From Macrocybe gigantea (taxonomy: Eukaryota; Basidiomycota; Agaricomycetes; Agaricales; Callistosporiaceae): a stretch of DNA of 64,000 nucleotides. The stretch is from assembly GCA_011319805.1 (NCBI GenBank), contig SJRY01000071.1:27606-91605 (forward strand). The letters are read 5' to 3'. A model generated the notes under the pieces. That model searched no databases and had not been told where the DNA came from. It worked only from the letters and a program-made list of their open reading frames with translations. Made by a program: the position numbers and the translations under genes. Positions 47,122 through 59,874 of this stretch are shown here, piece by piece (position 1 is the first letter of the stretch; the number at the start of each line of letters is the position of its first letter).

Positions 47122-48412
47122 TCATAGCGGCACGGTGGGAAGACGACCGGAGCGTTCTCGATCCAGCAGTCCGCTTCGACCGTTGCCGAAACCAGGTGCA
47201 TTCACGTCGTCAGAGTCTGTGCGTACTCGACCCCTGGCCTTCCTGTAGCCAAGGGTCTCCGCAGCACCGTCAGCGATGAAGACGGCGGCGTGCTCATCGC
47301 GCGAGAGCACCATTTTAGGGGGAGGGGAACTGTTCCTCCTGACGGGCGCCCGTCCTTGCGGGTAGCCTGGCATGACAGACCAGTCAAAGATCTGCTCGAC
47401 ACTCGGACGGTTGTCATATCGGACAGGGAAGGGCTCCGATTCCCGGCGGCGGGAAACAGACCTCGACCTCGAGCGCGAGCAGTCAGGGCGACGCCCCACA
47501 AGTGATTCTTCATGAACCCGCCGACGTCCACGAGGAGTGCTGTGAGTAGCGGAAACGGACACAGAGACGAGAGCTGGGCCTGCCAAAGCGAGCTTTGGTG
47601 TCGGGGGAGAGGGGCGGGCAATGGTATGGCCAGAGACAGACGTCCGCTTATGGTCAGAAGGGGATATCTGCAGCAAGGAGAAATAACCTGGGAGGCTAGT
47701 GCGGTTACGTGTTGTGCGTTTCGGTTTCGATGAGGACAAGGGTGGTTGACGCTCGGCGTCTGATTCGTCGCGTGACGAAAAACCGACGTCGGAGTAAACC
47801 CCGTCATCGTCGGTGTATGAATGGGTCTCGAGGGGTGCGCTCTGCGGAATGTCGTGCACATGCGTGGACGGGGTTCGCTTGTGCGGCGGGAGCAAGGTGG
47901 AACCGTTGTTCGTGCCGGACGGGCGACGAGCGTAGGAAAGCGCGGAAGGCACGGCGGGGTAGGCAAAGTTAGCGGACTTTGAGCTGCCTTCGTAAAAGGT
48001 GTCGACGCCATGCACGCAGGCGGAGTCGTAAGACGAATTGAAGATGGAGTCGCTGTCGTCGTTGTCGTCGTCCGTCAGGCCTGACCACGAGGTGGACGAG
48101 GAGGACGAGATGGAGTACTGATTACGGCGATGGAAGCTGTGTTGCTTGAGCAACGCGGAGCTCAAAGCTGATGGCACGAGGGCAGGCACGTCGCCGCCGA
48201 CAGCATAACCCAAACTCGGTGAGGAGAGGGCGCTGCTTGCAGAGGATATGGAAGGCGAAGACGAGTCTGATATTTGGCAGTCCTCGCTGCAGTATGCTTG
48301 GCTGGGGGAGGACGCGGGGTGAGATGCAGGGCAAGGGGGGTAGGTAAAGGCTAAAGACATACCTGTCGTGCTGAAGAGGCTTGCCACAGGCGAGACAGAC
48401 GTCCTCGAACAT
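47122..48412 (-). CDS. ECL1-like (life-span regulatory factor) zinc-binding protein
   Basis: Ecl1-family proteins are small fungal factors linked to chronological life span and zinc or sulfur starvation signalling. The start at 48412 gives MFEDVCLACGKPLQHD, and a short intron (down to about 48293) joins SQAYCSEDCQ, making a C-x2-C ... C-x3-C cluster as in the ECL1/life-span regulatory factor domain. The remaining long single exon is Ser/Pro/Arg-rich disordered sequence with an RSRSRSVSRRRESEPFPVRY stretch, a conserved-looking VEQIFDWSVMPGYPQGR, and the end GRLPTVPL. Family members in yeast are much shorter than this, but basidiomycete versions with long tails seem plausible. The assignment rests mainly on the Cys cluster. 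Confidence 0.7.
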
Positions 48413-50729
48413 GATGTGGGAGGAGGTGGGTGAAGAGGGATTGCCGGCAGATCGGGGTTATATAGGGCTGGCTGGGGCAGTCGCGACATTCGCAACGAAA
48501 AACGTTTTCTGAATCGAGAAGTGACTCAATCGGGTACACCGCACGTGACAGGGTTCTGGCTGGATCTATCACATTCCATTCTGGGACGACCCTGAGCGTA
48601 CCTCCGCCGAGTTCCAACCCAAGATCTGCGAGCCAGGCCATGTGCTTCTTTTTTCCCTCACCTGCCTCGCTGGCTCTATATCACTCTATCGCTGCGCCAT
48701 CACACGTTTGGTCTGATGACTCGCGGCGGCCTAATACCTATTCGCTCAAACGTGTGGCGTGAATCCTCGCCACCTTTACATCATGCGCCTTTGCTCACGG
48801 TCCCTCCCTGCTCATGAAAAGACGATTACGAGCTCCCTCCCCCAAAACGTTTCACACGTGACAAGTGCGTCAGCCGAGTCAAATACCCATATAGGGCAAG
48901 TGCGCTCCAACGTCATTTATGACGCGGATGGCGGGCGAGTCTTTTTGGGGGGGCTCAATTTGTTGCTACCCGACCATGGGAAGCGTATTTCACCGACGCT
49001 GTAAACGACGCTCCTCACTGTCAGATGGCATCATCCCAGCCGGACGGCAACAATTCATACGTCAGAACACCGTAAGATGCATGACACAGAACTGGCCCAA
49101 TATTTTACAGCGTACCGCAGCAGTCTTGTAACTCGTCAGAGCAACGCAATTGAGGTCGTTGTTCACGTGATGCATTATTGTCTGCCGGTCCCGCCCCAGC
49201 GCGACCCTTTTTTGTAGATCAGAGAACCCTTCCAGTCCACCCTCCCATTGTTCGTTCGATACGGTGCAGCTCTCGCCCTCAAGCGCCGCGGCATTTCGAT
49301 CCCCGTCAATAAGCCTCGCTTGCAAAATTAGCGTTTCCCAGATCATCGTTGTTACCTTTGCACTCTCTTTGTCTTCTCGTTATGGTAGCTTGCAACACCA
49401 GATTGCGATGCGCTGTCGAAAACAGCAACGCCAGCGCTCCGCATCTCCTTCTGCTTAGCATTGAAATGTTCCTGGAATCCCTGTCTCTGCGAAATACAGT
49501 TGGACCTACCACCCCCAGCTCACTCCTGTGGAGGGGACACGTCAGGTAGGTGATCGGGAAGATGCGATCTGCTTTGCAACTATCACAGCAAGCGCTAGCG
49601 AGATCAATTGCGTCCTCTTTTTCTTTTTTTCCCTATTCTCTTCCTCTGTGCAAGCCTGGACCTCCTTTTGCGTTATAATCACGTTGACTTTGACGACGAT
49701 CTGCGCTTGACGCCGGCAGCCTGTTGTGGGACCCTCTAAGAACTTCGCGCAAAGGCGATGCACTCACACAAAGAAACGAGGGTTCATTCTATTAACTCGC
49801 AAATAGAATGTTACATTTCAGCTGTTTCCTGCCATTTGTCCCCATAAAAGGTCTACCATATGTCAAGTCGTAACAATGATACCCCAAGCCGATGCCAACA
49901 TGCATAGCATTTGTCTGAGCATCTCTGTTGATTCGTCCCTCTTTTTGTATTTACGAAAGAAAAAGGAGAACAAGAGGGTCCCAAAGAAAGTCGGCGATGT
50001 GCGTGGAACGTTTGCGTCCTACACAACCAAAAACAACGAAAACTCGGGTCCTCGGCCCACCCTTCGCTATCACTGAGTCAACGAGAAGCGCCAGTGAGAA
50101 TATTGGACAACTGAATTGTGCTGTGCAGGTATTAATGCGGGTCAATGAAGATAAGAACTATGATGATAGAACGACTACAGCAATACGAGAAACAAGAATG
50201 GGACAGAAGATCGCAGAAAGCACCGTCCACATGAGCAACAGGAATCAAACTATCGTACCCAAAGAGAAACAGAAAGGACGCAAATGGATGATGCAGTCGC
50301 GCTAGCCGCCAAAACAGTCCTGTCATCAAGAAGACACGCACTGCTGCTGTTCAAGCAGGTCAAAATGAAACTGGTGGCCCAACGCTCAATGCCGACGTCC
50401 GACCAACGGCTAAATTTCGACTCATCATGGGATCATGCGCGAGAACCATCGTCTTCGAGAGGGAAGGACAGGGTGGAGGGAAGTGGGGGAAAAGTGAGAA
50501 CAGTCAAACGAGTTGCGGTTTTCGATTGGGTTCTCGACGTCGCGTAGGTCAACCGGACAGTCACAACGCGTGACCGAGCGCTGAAACCACACGGCCGACC
50601 TGAACATCGGCACAGAGGAACTAGGACCGGGAGGGTAGACCGGCTTCAATACTAAGCACGCATCTGACGGCCAGCTGACTGCGCACTGCCGTTCAAGCGG
50701 TCACCGGTCACCTGTCACTCGCAACAATC
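48413..50729. other. Long unassigned intergenic region
   Basis: About 2.3 kb with no recognised gene. It includes the promoter of the ECL1-like gene (start at 48412) and the 3' side of VPS54. Open frames are short, with no splice-consistent family match on either strand. No tRNA-like cloverleaf or repeat array was noticed. Confidence 0.4.
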
Positions 50730-53700
50730 TCAGACCGTCAAATCCGCATTCGTCGTCGTCATCGTCGCATCGGGCGTTTCATCTTTCTCGCTTTGAACCT
50801 CAGGAAGCGGTGACGGTGACAAACTCAGCCTACCCGGTTCCAACGTAGAAACCTCCGCGCCTGCTTGGTCCTCCGTCGGCGTCGGGGCAAGCTCAGCGTC
50901 GGGCTCCGATTCCGAACCTGGTTTCGGCGAGGCCAGCTGAACTTGTTTGAACCCTGCAGATGGTTTAGTCTCGTCCGCTGTGTTGGATGTGGCGGTCGGA
51001 GCCTTCAATTCGTTTTCGGCAGCTTTTTCCGCAAACGCCTTGTCGATGCTAGGTAGATCTGCGGACGGCGTCGGCGTCGGCGAGTTGGAGCTTGCGATGA
51101 CCGCCGACGGCGGTGGCGACGTCACCTGGCGGATAGGAGTGGGCAGAACCTTGTCAAAGGTGGCAGACCTGCCAGAAAGCAGGCCCTTCAAGCGTTGATT
51201 TGCACTAGAACTGATACTGTGCACGGTGTTGCTTCTCGTGGGAGTAGGTGGCGGCACGTTCGTACGCGGTATCGTCTTCTCCGAAACCACGGTCACGAGC
51301 ATCCCGCTCGGCATGCCCACGTTCTTGAGAGCCGAAAGCCTTTGATGCAGGTATTTGGCATCCGCCAACAACCTGAAAAAGAGGGTGTTAGGAAGGCGGG
51401 GAAAATAATTACGCCCGAAAAAAAAAACCATTCAGAAATTGGTTAGTCTTGCACGTGATGCATCTATTTTGTGGGCTTACCTCTCCTTCGCCTCTTGATG
51501 TGGCAGCTCGATTTTGCTATACTCCTCTGACAGTCCGTGGTTGATTGCAGCAAAGACTTGTGTCATCACGTACTAGCATTTTTTTGGAAGTCAGAAGTTT
51601 AAAACGAAAATGGTAAGGGTTCCATCGGCAACGCGGACTTACTTCGACAATCGGTGTCGAGAGGTACCTCGACAACACCTTGTGCAGCGTGACGGTCTCC
51701 TTTATGAGAATTTCCATGTAGTCGTTGATTCCTCCGCCCGGTTTCGGCACATTCCAATCGATACCCTTACACACGGAAAACACGAGGTCAGGTTCTGTGG
51801 GAGGAAGCAAATGCAGATAACGCGACCCTCACCTGCAGGGTCTTGATGTGGGTGTTCAGACGCTCTCCCATGATCGCGATCAGTTTGGAGTGGATCTCGT
51901 TCTGGTGCTCCTGAAAGTCCTAAAGGCAGGGACAATACAAATCAGCTTCGCCGTTCCCCGCATTGTTAAGCGAGAAACAAGTGGTGAAAACTCGTGGACC
52001 GAATAACTTCATCGTCGACGCACCCTTTTCAGCTTGTCGAATTCCACCAGCATCACGGCCTGCTTGGGACTCAGATGCCTTCGGAACGTCTCTCGCACGT
52101 AGGGTATCAGCTCAAACATGACAGATAACGACTGTGACGCGAGCGCTGTCCATCATAAAAACACCGCGTTAGCGTGAATGCAGCATGTTTTTGCCAAAAG
52201 AACCACGATAGTCACCGAGATGCTTCGCCGTGATGTTCTTCAGACCTGCTGAACGTAAGGCGCCGGCGCCTAGCACAACTTGGCACGTTCTAGAATTAAA
52301 CGCTTTGAGGAATTCTATGACTCGGCTCATCGCATCTGTTGTTAGCATGGAGAGATTGACGACTACACGAAGATAGTCTAGAAGCAGTACGAGGACCTCC
52401 GCGGTCGCAGAGACGATAAAGTATGTCCGCTCGTCTATGCGAAGATGCTTGGCACCTGGAGCAGAGGACACGCTGCTAAACCCGTTTGTGTCGGATTTCA
52501 CAGGAGGCGGTGGTGGGCCGCGGGACAGAGCAGGGAAAGAACCGTCACCATTGGCAGTTGGACGATCGGACGAAGGAGAAGTCGGAGACTCGGAGAAAAT
52601 GGTGTCGGCATCCGATTTAATCACAAGTTCTGGCGCGTCGCGCACAGCCGAATCGACGATGACATTTGTGATGTGTTGAAGGGAGGGCGAAACTTCTGCG
52701 GGGTTCCATTGTTCATCTTCGACGAACTTCGCGGATTTCGTAATCCGGGCCTGGTGGAAATTTTGCAAAAACACCTTGGCCTAAGATGATCAGGTCAGAT
52801 CAGATGAAAGCAGATCACAATTCAATGCACTTATACCTGGCTGACCACGGCGCCACGTAGTCCGACAATCATCCTTCTGCAGATAATCTCACAACGAACG
52901 ACGAAACCCCAGGTTTCATTAAAGAAGACCAAAAAGTCCGCCAGCTCCAACGACACATGTTGATCTTGACGACATGAAATAATTTTAGCAGCCTGGGCAT
53001 TGGCCAGCTCTGCTACAGAGGACAAGAGGTCCGACAGTTCGTCCTGTATCGCGGCAATACTATCCACACCTGCGGACCTATGCGAAATTTAGATTTATGC
53101 ATGACAAAAGGGTGGCTGGGAAAAAAAAAACTGACTCAGGTGTGGATTCGATGTTCTCCAAAATGACCCTCTCCTGCTCCCGAACCCCTTCGACACCATT
53201 GAACAAACTGACATATAGGTCTTGCAGCAGAAGCATGAAGTCAGGATGGGGCATATCCCGCAGATGATTTGCAAGGCCAGCTCTGTGAAGTGAAGGCCTG
53301 GGAAACAAGATCTAGGGAAAATGAATATGGATAAACACACCTTGTGTTGGGAGTGGAGTCACTACCATCTTCTTCAGAATCCATAGCAGGTAGTTTCTGT
53401 GATGAAAGGTTGAGGGAAGTAGAATAAGATCAAGAAACCCCGACTTACCTCCTTGACAACCGAACGAAGTTCCTTCAACGCTATGTCTCGCCATGACATT
53501 ATTCCGTCCTTCAGCCTTCTTGTGCGCACTAGACCATGTAATAGGGGCCGTAAGCGGTCGCGGAAATTTCGATCCAGCTCGGCCCCACGATCAGGATTAA
53601 CTTTGCGATGGTCTCGCCTTCGACCTATTCTGTCCGCGAGATCAACCTTCAGAACCGATACGAGTTCAGAAGATAGCGAAGATGCTATTTCGAGCGTGAG

Positions 53701-55089
53701 AGCACGCAAATGCTCGGGAAGAGAGGAGTACGCTTTGAGCGAGGACAGGGGAATTGGAGGAGGTGAGGAGTTTTTTCGCCGTCTTCCAGAATGCGGCGGC
53801 ACTTGCCCGCTCAGGCCGTTTGGCATATGCTCAGGACTGTCACCGTTGCCCTGGAGCGCGTGCTGCTCTTCTTCTCGCTCCTCCTTCACCTCCGGCAGCG
53901 ACTGTATTTTCATCTTGGCAGAAGGAGTGCTCTGCTCTGCTCCTCCATCCCAAAGCCGTTGCAAGTCCTCGATAATCCCCAGTGCTTCCCCCCACTGGCC
54001 TGCACCGACCAGACCTCGCGCGACTCTACTCATCTCCACGACACCAGCAATAAACTTGACTCCCTCAACCACCTTCGCCACATTGAGTGCCCTTGTCTCA
54101 CGTCGCACTACTTGTAGACCGCGTTTGGCGCTATTCTCGTCCAGATTCGTGAGTTGCGTGCGGAGGCGCGAGATGCGTGCGAGGCATTCCTCTGATTCGG
54201 AGCGCAAGTCATGGAGATTGGTGAGAGCGGCGAAAAACGATGTCGAGCGGCGTTGTATTTCGAGCACCAGGTGCTGTTCAACAGTGTCTGCGTAATGAGA
54301 GAATTTCTCAAGGAGAGGAATTGAGTGCGCCAGCATCGCGGGATCATATTCCCTGCCGTCTGAGGAGAGGTTTTGCTCGGTGACGATGTTGAACGTGCGG
54401 GGATCACCCAGGTCGAACAGTGGTTCGAAAAAGACTGGCGGCACGGAGTCTAAAGGAGGGACTGGCTTCGCTTCGAGTGGACCTGGAAGGCGGGAACGTA
54501 GATACACATCATCAGCGTCGGTGGAAGCGCGGGGTGTAGATGGACCAGGATCCAGCTGCGCAAGGCCTTCTCGTCCCAACTGGATGTTGCGTTGGAAGTG
54601 TTCCCATTCTGGACCGATCACACGGAGGTACGAATTGAAGTCCTTGCGACGCACGCGGGGGAGATCGGCGGGAACGACGGGGGGCAACGAAGAGTGGGCT
54701 TTGGGAGGGGCCTGGCGTTTGTGCGGGTTGTTCAGCATGGTAGAGATAGCTTAATGACATGCACCCTTTTCCGTGAACATCATGTATAGGTTGGATGGGA
54801 GTGTCTAACACTCACCGTGGAAGCCATGCTTCGAGCTGCTCCACTCCGCGGGGAGCGCACCGAGTGCGAGGGCGGCCGTCGACGACGAGTTGAGGAAGCT
54901 GAGACGAGGCTGAGCAGAGAAGTAGTCTCCTCCGCCGCGCCCTTCCGTCGTGCCTGAGACACTCTCTGGGCCGGGCCTGCGCGAGGAAGGATCCCATACG
55001 AACCTGTAGGGCCTGGCGGTAGGGATCTGGTCGGGAAGGGTGCTCACGGGCGTCACTGGCCTGGAGGGGACGGACGACGACTCGGACAT
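50730..55089 (-). CDS. VPS54: VPS54, GARP tethering complex subunit
   Basis: VPS54 is part of the GARP complex that tethers endosome-derived vesicles at the trans-Golgi. Exon 1 (start 55089, MSESSSVPSRPVTPVSTLPD) ends EWSSSKHGFH and splices to the conserved AISTMLNNPHKRQAPPKAHS and RVRRKDFNSYLRVIGPEWEH. Long helical rod regions follow (SIPLLEKFSHYADTVEQHLV, RRETRALNVAKVVEGVKFIA). The Vps54-type C-terminal domain is visible in exons at 51500-52780 and ends with LLADAKYLHQRLSALKNVG. A disordered Ser/Thr/Pro-rich tail (50730-51250) runs to the stop. Many introns are present; the overall order matches the family. It is divergent with SAM37, only 58 bp apart. Confidence 0.92.
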
Positions 55090-55147
55090 GACATGCCAGC
55101 GCTGAGAGAGACAGACAACACGTCAAACAAACACAGCTCAGCAGCCA

Positions 55148-56057
55148 ATGTCCTCCTCCAAAATACCCATTCCTGCCCCCGTCCGCGCCTTTTTTGCCCT
55201 CTTTCCCCTCCATACCTACCCGCCCGTGCCTTGCTCACCTGCGACCACTCGCCATGCCTATCCGACGCTTTGGATCTATCCACCAGCGGAACCAGGCTCG
55301 CCTCTCAGCGGCGACGTCGAATGCCTCAAGTGGCAGGCTTACCTCGCGCTGCGAGGGCTCAAGGCATTCAGGACGCGCTCCGACGTCAGCCCAGAGGGCG
55401 CCATGGATTCCCGGCTGCCCAACCTGCACGTCTCGCGCGAACAGCTCCTCGCGGCACACCACATCCCGTCGTGGGCGGATTCGCAACTTCCGCCGCCTCC
55501 TCCCGGCAAGAACTCAGATCTAGAGGGCTACAAGGACGAAGCCGCACGCGACGAGAGCAGGGCATGGGTCTCTCTGCTCGAAGGAAACGTCCACGCTGCG
55601 CTGGTTCTTTCGACCCCGGAGCCTTCATATGTTGCATCACTGTTGACGCTCGCCGCGCCATCGAAACCTTCACTCGAGTCGCTCGTCACGACTCCCGTGG
55701 CTCCTCTGACGGGATTCACTTCGCTATTTCCCCCCTCGGGCACCCGGGTATCTCGGCTAAATATCTACGCTGATTACAGAGAAGCCATGTCTGCTCTCTC
55801 CGATCGTCTGGGGAATGACGCCTGGTTCCTCGGTTCAAGGTATTCCGTTATCCAGGCTTCTGCCTCTGGCTTTCGTGCTAACATGTTTGGATAGGGAACC
55901 CACTCCTTTGGATGCTTTGGCATTTGCCTACGTGCACACTATCTTGAATTCACCAGACTCTGAGTTGCGCATAGAGGTCTCTCGTCATGCCAATCTGGTC
56001 TCTTGGGAGCAGAAAGTTCGTCGCATCGTTCAAGACGCATACATACACGAAAAGTAG
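55148..56057 (+). CDS. SAM37/metaxin-like mitochondrial outer membrane protein
   Basis: Sam37/Tom37/metaxin proteins belong to the SAM complex that inserts beta-barrel proteins into the outer mitochondrial membrane. The N-terminal GST-like half shows YPTLWIYPPAEPGSPLSGDV and ECLKWQAYLALRGLKAFRTR, then LPNLHVSREQLLAAHHIPSW. The middle has ESRAWVSLLEGNVHAALVLS. After one intron the second half reads REPTPLDALAFAYVHTILNS and VSRHANLVSWEQKVRRIV, matching the metaxin C-terminal helical region. The protein is intact in only two exons, unusual among its intron-rich neighbours. The family call rests on motif order rather than on a single signature. Confidence 0.82.
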
Positions 56058-56201
56058 AAGAAGAATACAACACTGTATCGGGTAATGGTCGCATGGGTAT
56101 TACGGCACGCAAGCAGCCACAAAGTTAATGCAATCTAGATGGTGCAAAACTCTATCGATAATATTTCTATGCGGTGTAGGATCGGTTGTCTGGAGGCAAA
56201 C

Positions 56202-57545
56202 TCATCTTGCTCCATAGCCATTTGCCGTTCCATTCACCCGATGATCGATGCCGCTCGCGAGAACGTTCGTCTCATGAACTCGGGGTAGTTTGCGTCGGTC
56301 GCTTCCATTCTTCGAAGAGAATCGTTTCTTAAGGGCATTGATCATCTTGGAGAACCTGCGGCGAATATGCCGCAGGTCAGTGAATTGAAAGAAACAATTA
56401 AAACAATGTACACACCATAACCAGTTCAAACCGACCAACATAACGTTACCCACTCCGTACACAAGGATATATGGCAGCGACAATTCATCCTTCGTAGCAA
56501 AGAGGGTATGAAAGAATTGGTACGACTAGAAAAGGTTAATTAGATGGTTCAAACTGTATCCGACGAATAGACTTACCACCATGCCACCATAGACTATTCT
56601 GACCCCAAAGAAGGAGGCAAGAAGTAAAATCCCATTGATGAGCTGGAGTGTGCTTCCTGTCCGGTTCGTTTTGTCCAAAAACCTGCATAGAGAGTCAGAT
56701 GGCAGCTCGCTTCCCAGAACGCGAATGGATCGAACCAGTGAATGTTGAGGAAAAACGTGCTCCTGTGATATAGGATAAATCAGGGGACATAAGGTGGGCT
56801 AAAATAGAACACACGTTTCCCATAGCAAGCACCTTGTGCCATAGTATGCAACGAATGGTTTCTAGAACCCAGAAGCGTTATACGAGCTTGGTACCGGCTG
56901 CGGAAAAGGTCGAGACGTACGTAGGACATGACATATATGGCCAGGCATGCTATGCCTATAGATGGATGGATAAGCCGGGATGCCATCGTCAAAGAACCGG
57001 AAGAGACGCTCCATGCACGACAAAGCCAGGGTCTATAAAATTGACTATGGCGTCCAGACTATCCCACAGGAAATATCTATCAGAAAAGAAAGAGGGCTCA
57101 ATATATGCTTTAGATCTGGAGCGAGTGACGGAACACAGACCCGCATGCGATCGCATGGACGAATCCCGTGTCGTCGTCCCAACCAAATGCTCTGTCTTCT
57201 GTTTTAGATCTGCTTTCCGTGGCCAGAATCCAAAGGCCCAACGGAACAATGACGACCGTATGGACCTGTGACACGACGTGTATCGACCTGTGCAGGGGCG
57301 AGGCCCGTTGCGATTGAGAAAACACGTACGACCAAGAAAACACAAGTGCATGCGCAGAATCACCAATTATTTTTTGCGCGTCTCGACTTGCTGCCATAAG
57401 CAACGGGAAACCATTTTTTGCTGGCCCAGGGTGCGAGGAGTTGGTGCACGAAGAGGAAGCACAGGAAGGAGCAGACGAGCGTCGGGAGGTGCGGTGGTAG
57501 CTTGGTCAGGCCGAGCGTGTCGACGATGAAGGTGGTCAATGTCAT
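56202..57545 (-). CDS. TLC-domain (TRAM-LAG1-CLN8) membrane protein
   Basis: This is a multi-pass ER-type membrane protein of the TLC family, probably of the TMEM56/TLCD group; a ceramide synthase role is not indicated. The start at 57545 gives MTLTTFIVDTLGLTKLP and the first hydrophobic segment LPTLVCSFLCFLFVHQLLAP. Later segments are HTVVIVPLGLWILA, GYFLWDSLDAIVNFI, VACLAIYVMSY, and LINGILLLASFFGVRIVYGG. The last membrane segment is ILVYGVGNVMLVGLNW. The His/Asp-rich central region typical of TLC domains is present (AFGWDDDTGFVHAIACGY). The C-terminal tail is basic (INALKKRFSSKNGSDRRK). Several introns were inferred; exact joins were not all traced. Confidence 0.8.
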
Positions 57546-58016
57546 GGCTGTCTGGCCCAACCTGAGAGATGCGCTTGACTACCTGGAGTAGGCTCTGGAA
57601 CGGTCATCGCAGAGCACGTAAATATCTCGGCATCAGTCCGCTGCTTGTGCTTCTCACGGCCGACTCCCCCCGACGCCGTAAAGTCAGAGGATGGCACGAA
57701 TGCTTGGAAAAGATGGCGATGAATGTATCGTGGTTCGAGTGTCGCCAGCGAGAAGAACGAATGAGACGCAGCCAGCGCGCTTGACGTCGACGCCAGGGGG
57801 TCGGCATGGGCGGGGATGCGCCAGTTTATGGAAAGCGTTCTCACGAAACGGCAGCATCCTACTCCATCCGCAGCACCTCTGATCATCGGCCTCGACGACA
57901 AGCGAGGGTTCTTTATCCTTCGCAGTCGCATCGCACATAGTCCGCTCCTTGTCCCGACATACTCTACGCAGACTTTTACACTTTAACGACACCGTCACGA
58001 TTTTCACGACTCCCAC
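57546..58016. promoter_or_regulatory. Divergent intergenic region
   Basis: The TLC-domain gene (minus) and the four-TM protein gene (plus) both start outward from this 471-bp stretch, so it should contain both promoters. Open frames on both strands cover it (for example 57542-57931 minus), but none shows a domain, and the gene arrangement argues for regulatory sequence. Confidence 0.45.
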
Positions 58017-59874
58017 ATGCCTTCGGACCATCGCCCTGACAGTTTTCCTGCGCCTTCACAGTTCCGTCGTCCATGGTCGCCAGATCCCTACGAACCCCTG
58101 CCCACAATTACGCCAAACCCGCGTTTCAATCGCTCCCGTCCGGGTGAATACGATCCCATGATCGACGAGAATTTGTTTCCGCAACTATCCCACCGATCGT
58201 CCAAGCGAGAAGGATCCGACGTCTCAGTTGAAGCGCTCGACTTGGCCGACTATGCGCGGACGTTGCGTGTTCGTCAAGCGGAGGACCCGTGTCCGACCTT
58301 TGATCCATACACCTCGTATCCTCCGTCTTCAATACGGCCGCTGCGTAGCTATGACACCCTCAATCCGCCTTCCCTTGTCTCGCGCGACGGCACGCTCTCC
58401 TCCAATGCTCACACTCACACGTCTTCGCGGACACCGAATCATCGTCCTTTTTCCTTGCCGACCCCGTCGCGACACACCAGCGGTGCCTCTTCCCGCCCCA
58501 ACCGTTCACCATACATTGCGTCCCCTGCGCAGGTGCGAGAGTCAGAGGTCGACATCTCGGCATTTCCTGCTTGGTCCCGTAGCTGGTACGGTAATGGTGC
58601 AATGCGCAACCAGTCTACCTCCCCGGACATCTATACAACAATCCCCGTTTCCCATCTCCCCCAGCCCTTCAAACGTTCGCCGTTCGATCCAACGTATGGT
58701 CCCTACTCACCCACCGAGTCATACGGCTATGGGCCTACTTCATCACTCGGGCACGATTCAACTAGAGAACTATTGCCGTGGAGCAACGGCCCTCCAGAAC
58801 GCGATCCTCCTTTGGACCCCTCTGTGATAGAAGAACGCGTGCAGATGTTGCAGCGTGAATTCGGAAAGGATGACAAAGGGAAGAATCGGGCCGTTGTAGA
58901 TGACACGGGAGTCCTGCTTGATGAAAACGGAAAGCCCATTGTGGGTACGGTAGACAAGAGAGGCAACTTGGTCACTCAAGGACCCAAGAAGAGGATCGCC
59001 GTGAGGTTTTTGCAGATAGTGTTGGCGCTCGCAGCTTGCGTGCCTGCTATATACGTCGCTCTAGTATGTCTGCGTCTCGTGCCCGTTCAAATAGCATTGA
59101 ACTTTTTGCGTTTCAGATTGTCAAGCCGAAAGAGACACCACCTCCCGCAGGAAAGCCTCCAGCCTTCGTGCTATATATCTTGTCGGTCGTCACATTGCTA
59201 GTCCTGCTCTACCTTTTTCTTCTTCGACCCTGTTGCTGTGGAGGGAAACGACGGAAAGGCTTTTCAGGCAATCCGCTTGCGAGTGGCATGATGGTCCTCC
59301 CTGTCCATGGCATTCCAGGCAGCAAAAAACCGAAAGGGAAAGGTGATAAGAAGGGCAAGAAGGGAAAGGGCGGCATGCCCGTGCCAGGAGATGTTCACGT
59401 CAATCTCATTGTGGACCCGGAAGCCTTTGGAAGACGGGAGGATTTGAGCGACGAAGAGGATGATGAGGCTCCCAGCTTTCCAGGTGCTTACCGTAGCAAC
59501 GGTGGCAAAAAGCGACCTAGAAGGAAGGGCGTGTTTGAAGGGCTAGCAATGGAGGAAGAGTGGAAGCGTGCGCGGGCGTGGGCGAGGAAGATTGCGGCGG
59601 TGGATGTAGCGGGCGTGATTCTCTGGGGCGCCGCTTTTGTGTTTATCCTGATTGGCAAAAGGTGCCCAAGCGGGGGATTCGAGGGCTGGTGAGCTTTATT
59701 CTGGACAACCCATCAGCTCGTTTGTTCATCTCCCCTGACTATTGATACAGGTGCAATGGCTATAACACGTCGACGGCAGCAGCCTGCCTGCTTTCTGTTA
59801 CATTTTCGCTCAGTCTATTTTTCGACGTCAAGGACCTGCATGCGAGCAAAGTCTCACCACGGACAAGGACATGA
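58017..59874 (+). CDS. Four-TM basidiomycete protein of unknown function
   Basis: I do not recognise a characterised family. The first half, more than 300 residues, is disordered and rich in Ser, Pro, Arg and Tyr (for example PDPYEPLPTITPNPRFNRSR). A short acidic and Lys-rich segment (DENGKPIVGTVDKRGNLVTQ) leads into TM1 (FLQIVLALAACVPAIYVALI) and TM2 (VLYILSVVTLLVLLYLFLLR), the latter followed by PCCCGGKRRKG, a likely palmitoylation site. After a Lys-rich loop come TM3 (VAGVILWGAAFVFILIG) and TM4 (AAACLLSVTFSLSLFFDV), with a Cys- and Gly-containing luminal loop between them. Introns follow TM1 and TM3. A role in membrane or cell-wall biology is possible but unproven. Confidence 0.78.

Noticed and set aside
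47202..48011. 269-codon alternative minus-strand frame in the ECL1-like gene
   Set aside because: It overlaps the supported frame on the same strand and is a Pro/Thr-rich shadow.
53453..54295. 280-codon plus-strand frame inside VPS54
   Set aside because: It is fully antisense to conserved VPS54 exons, Ser/Arg-rich, and has no motif.
55093..55773. 226-codon plus-strand frame overlapping SAM37
   Set aside because: The SAM37/metaxin frame carries the family motifs; this one is an Arg-rich out-of-frame shadow.
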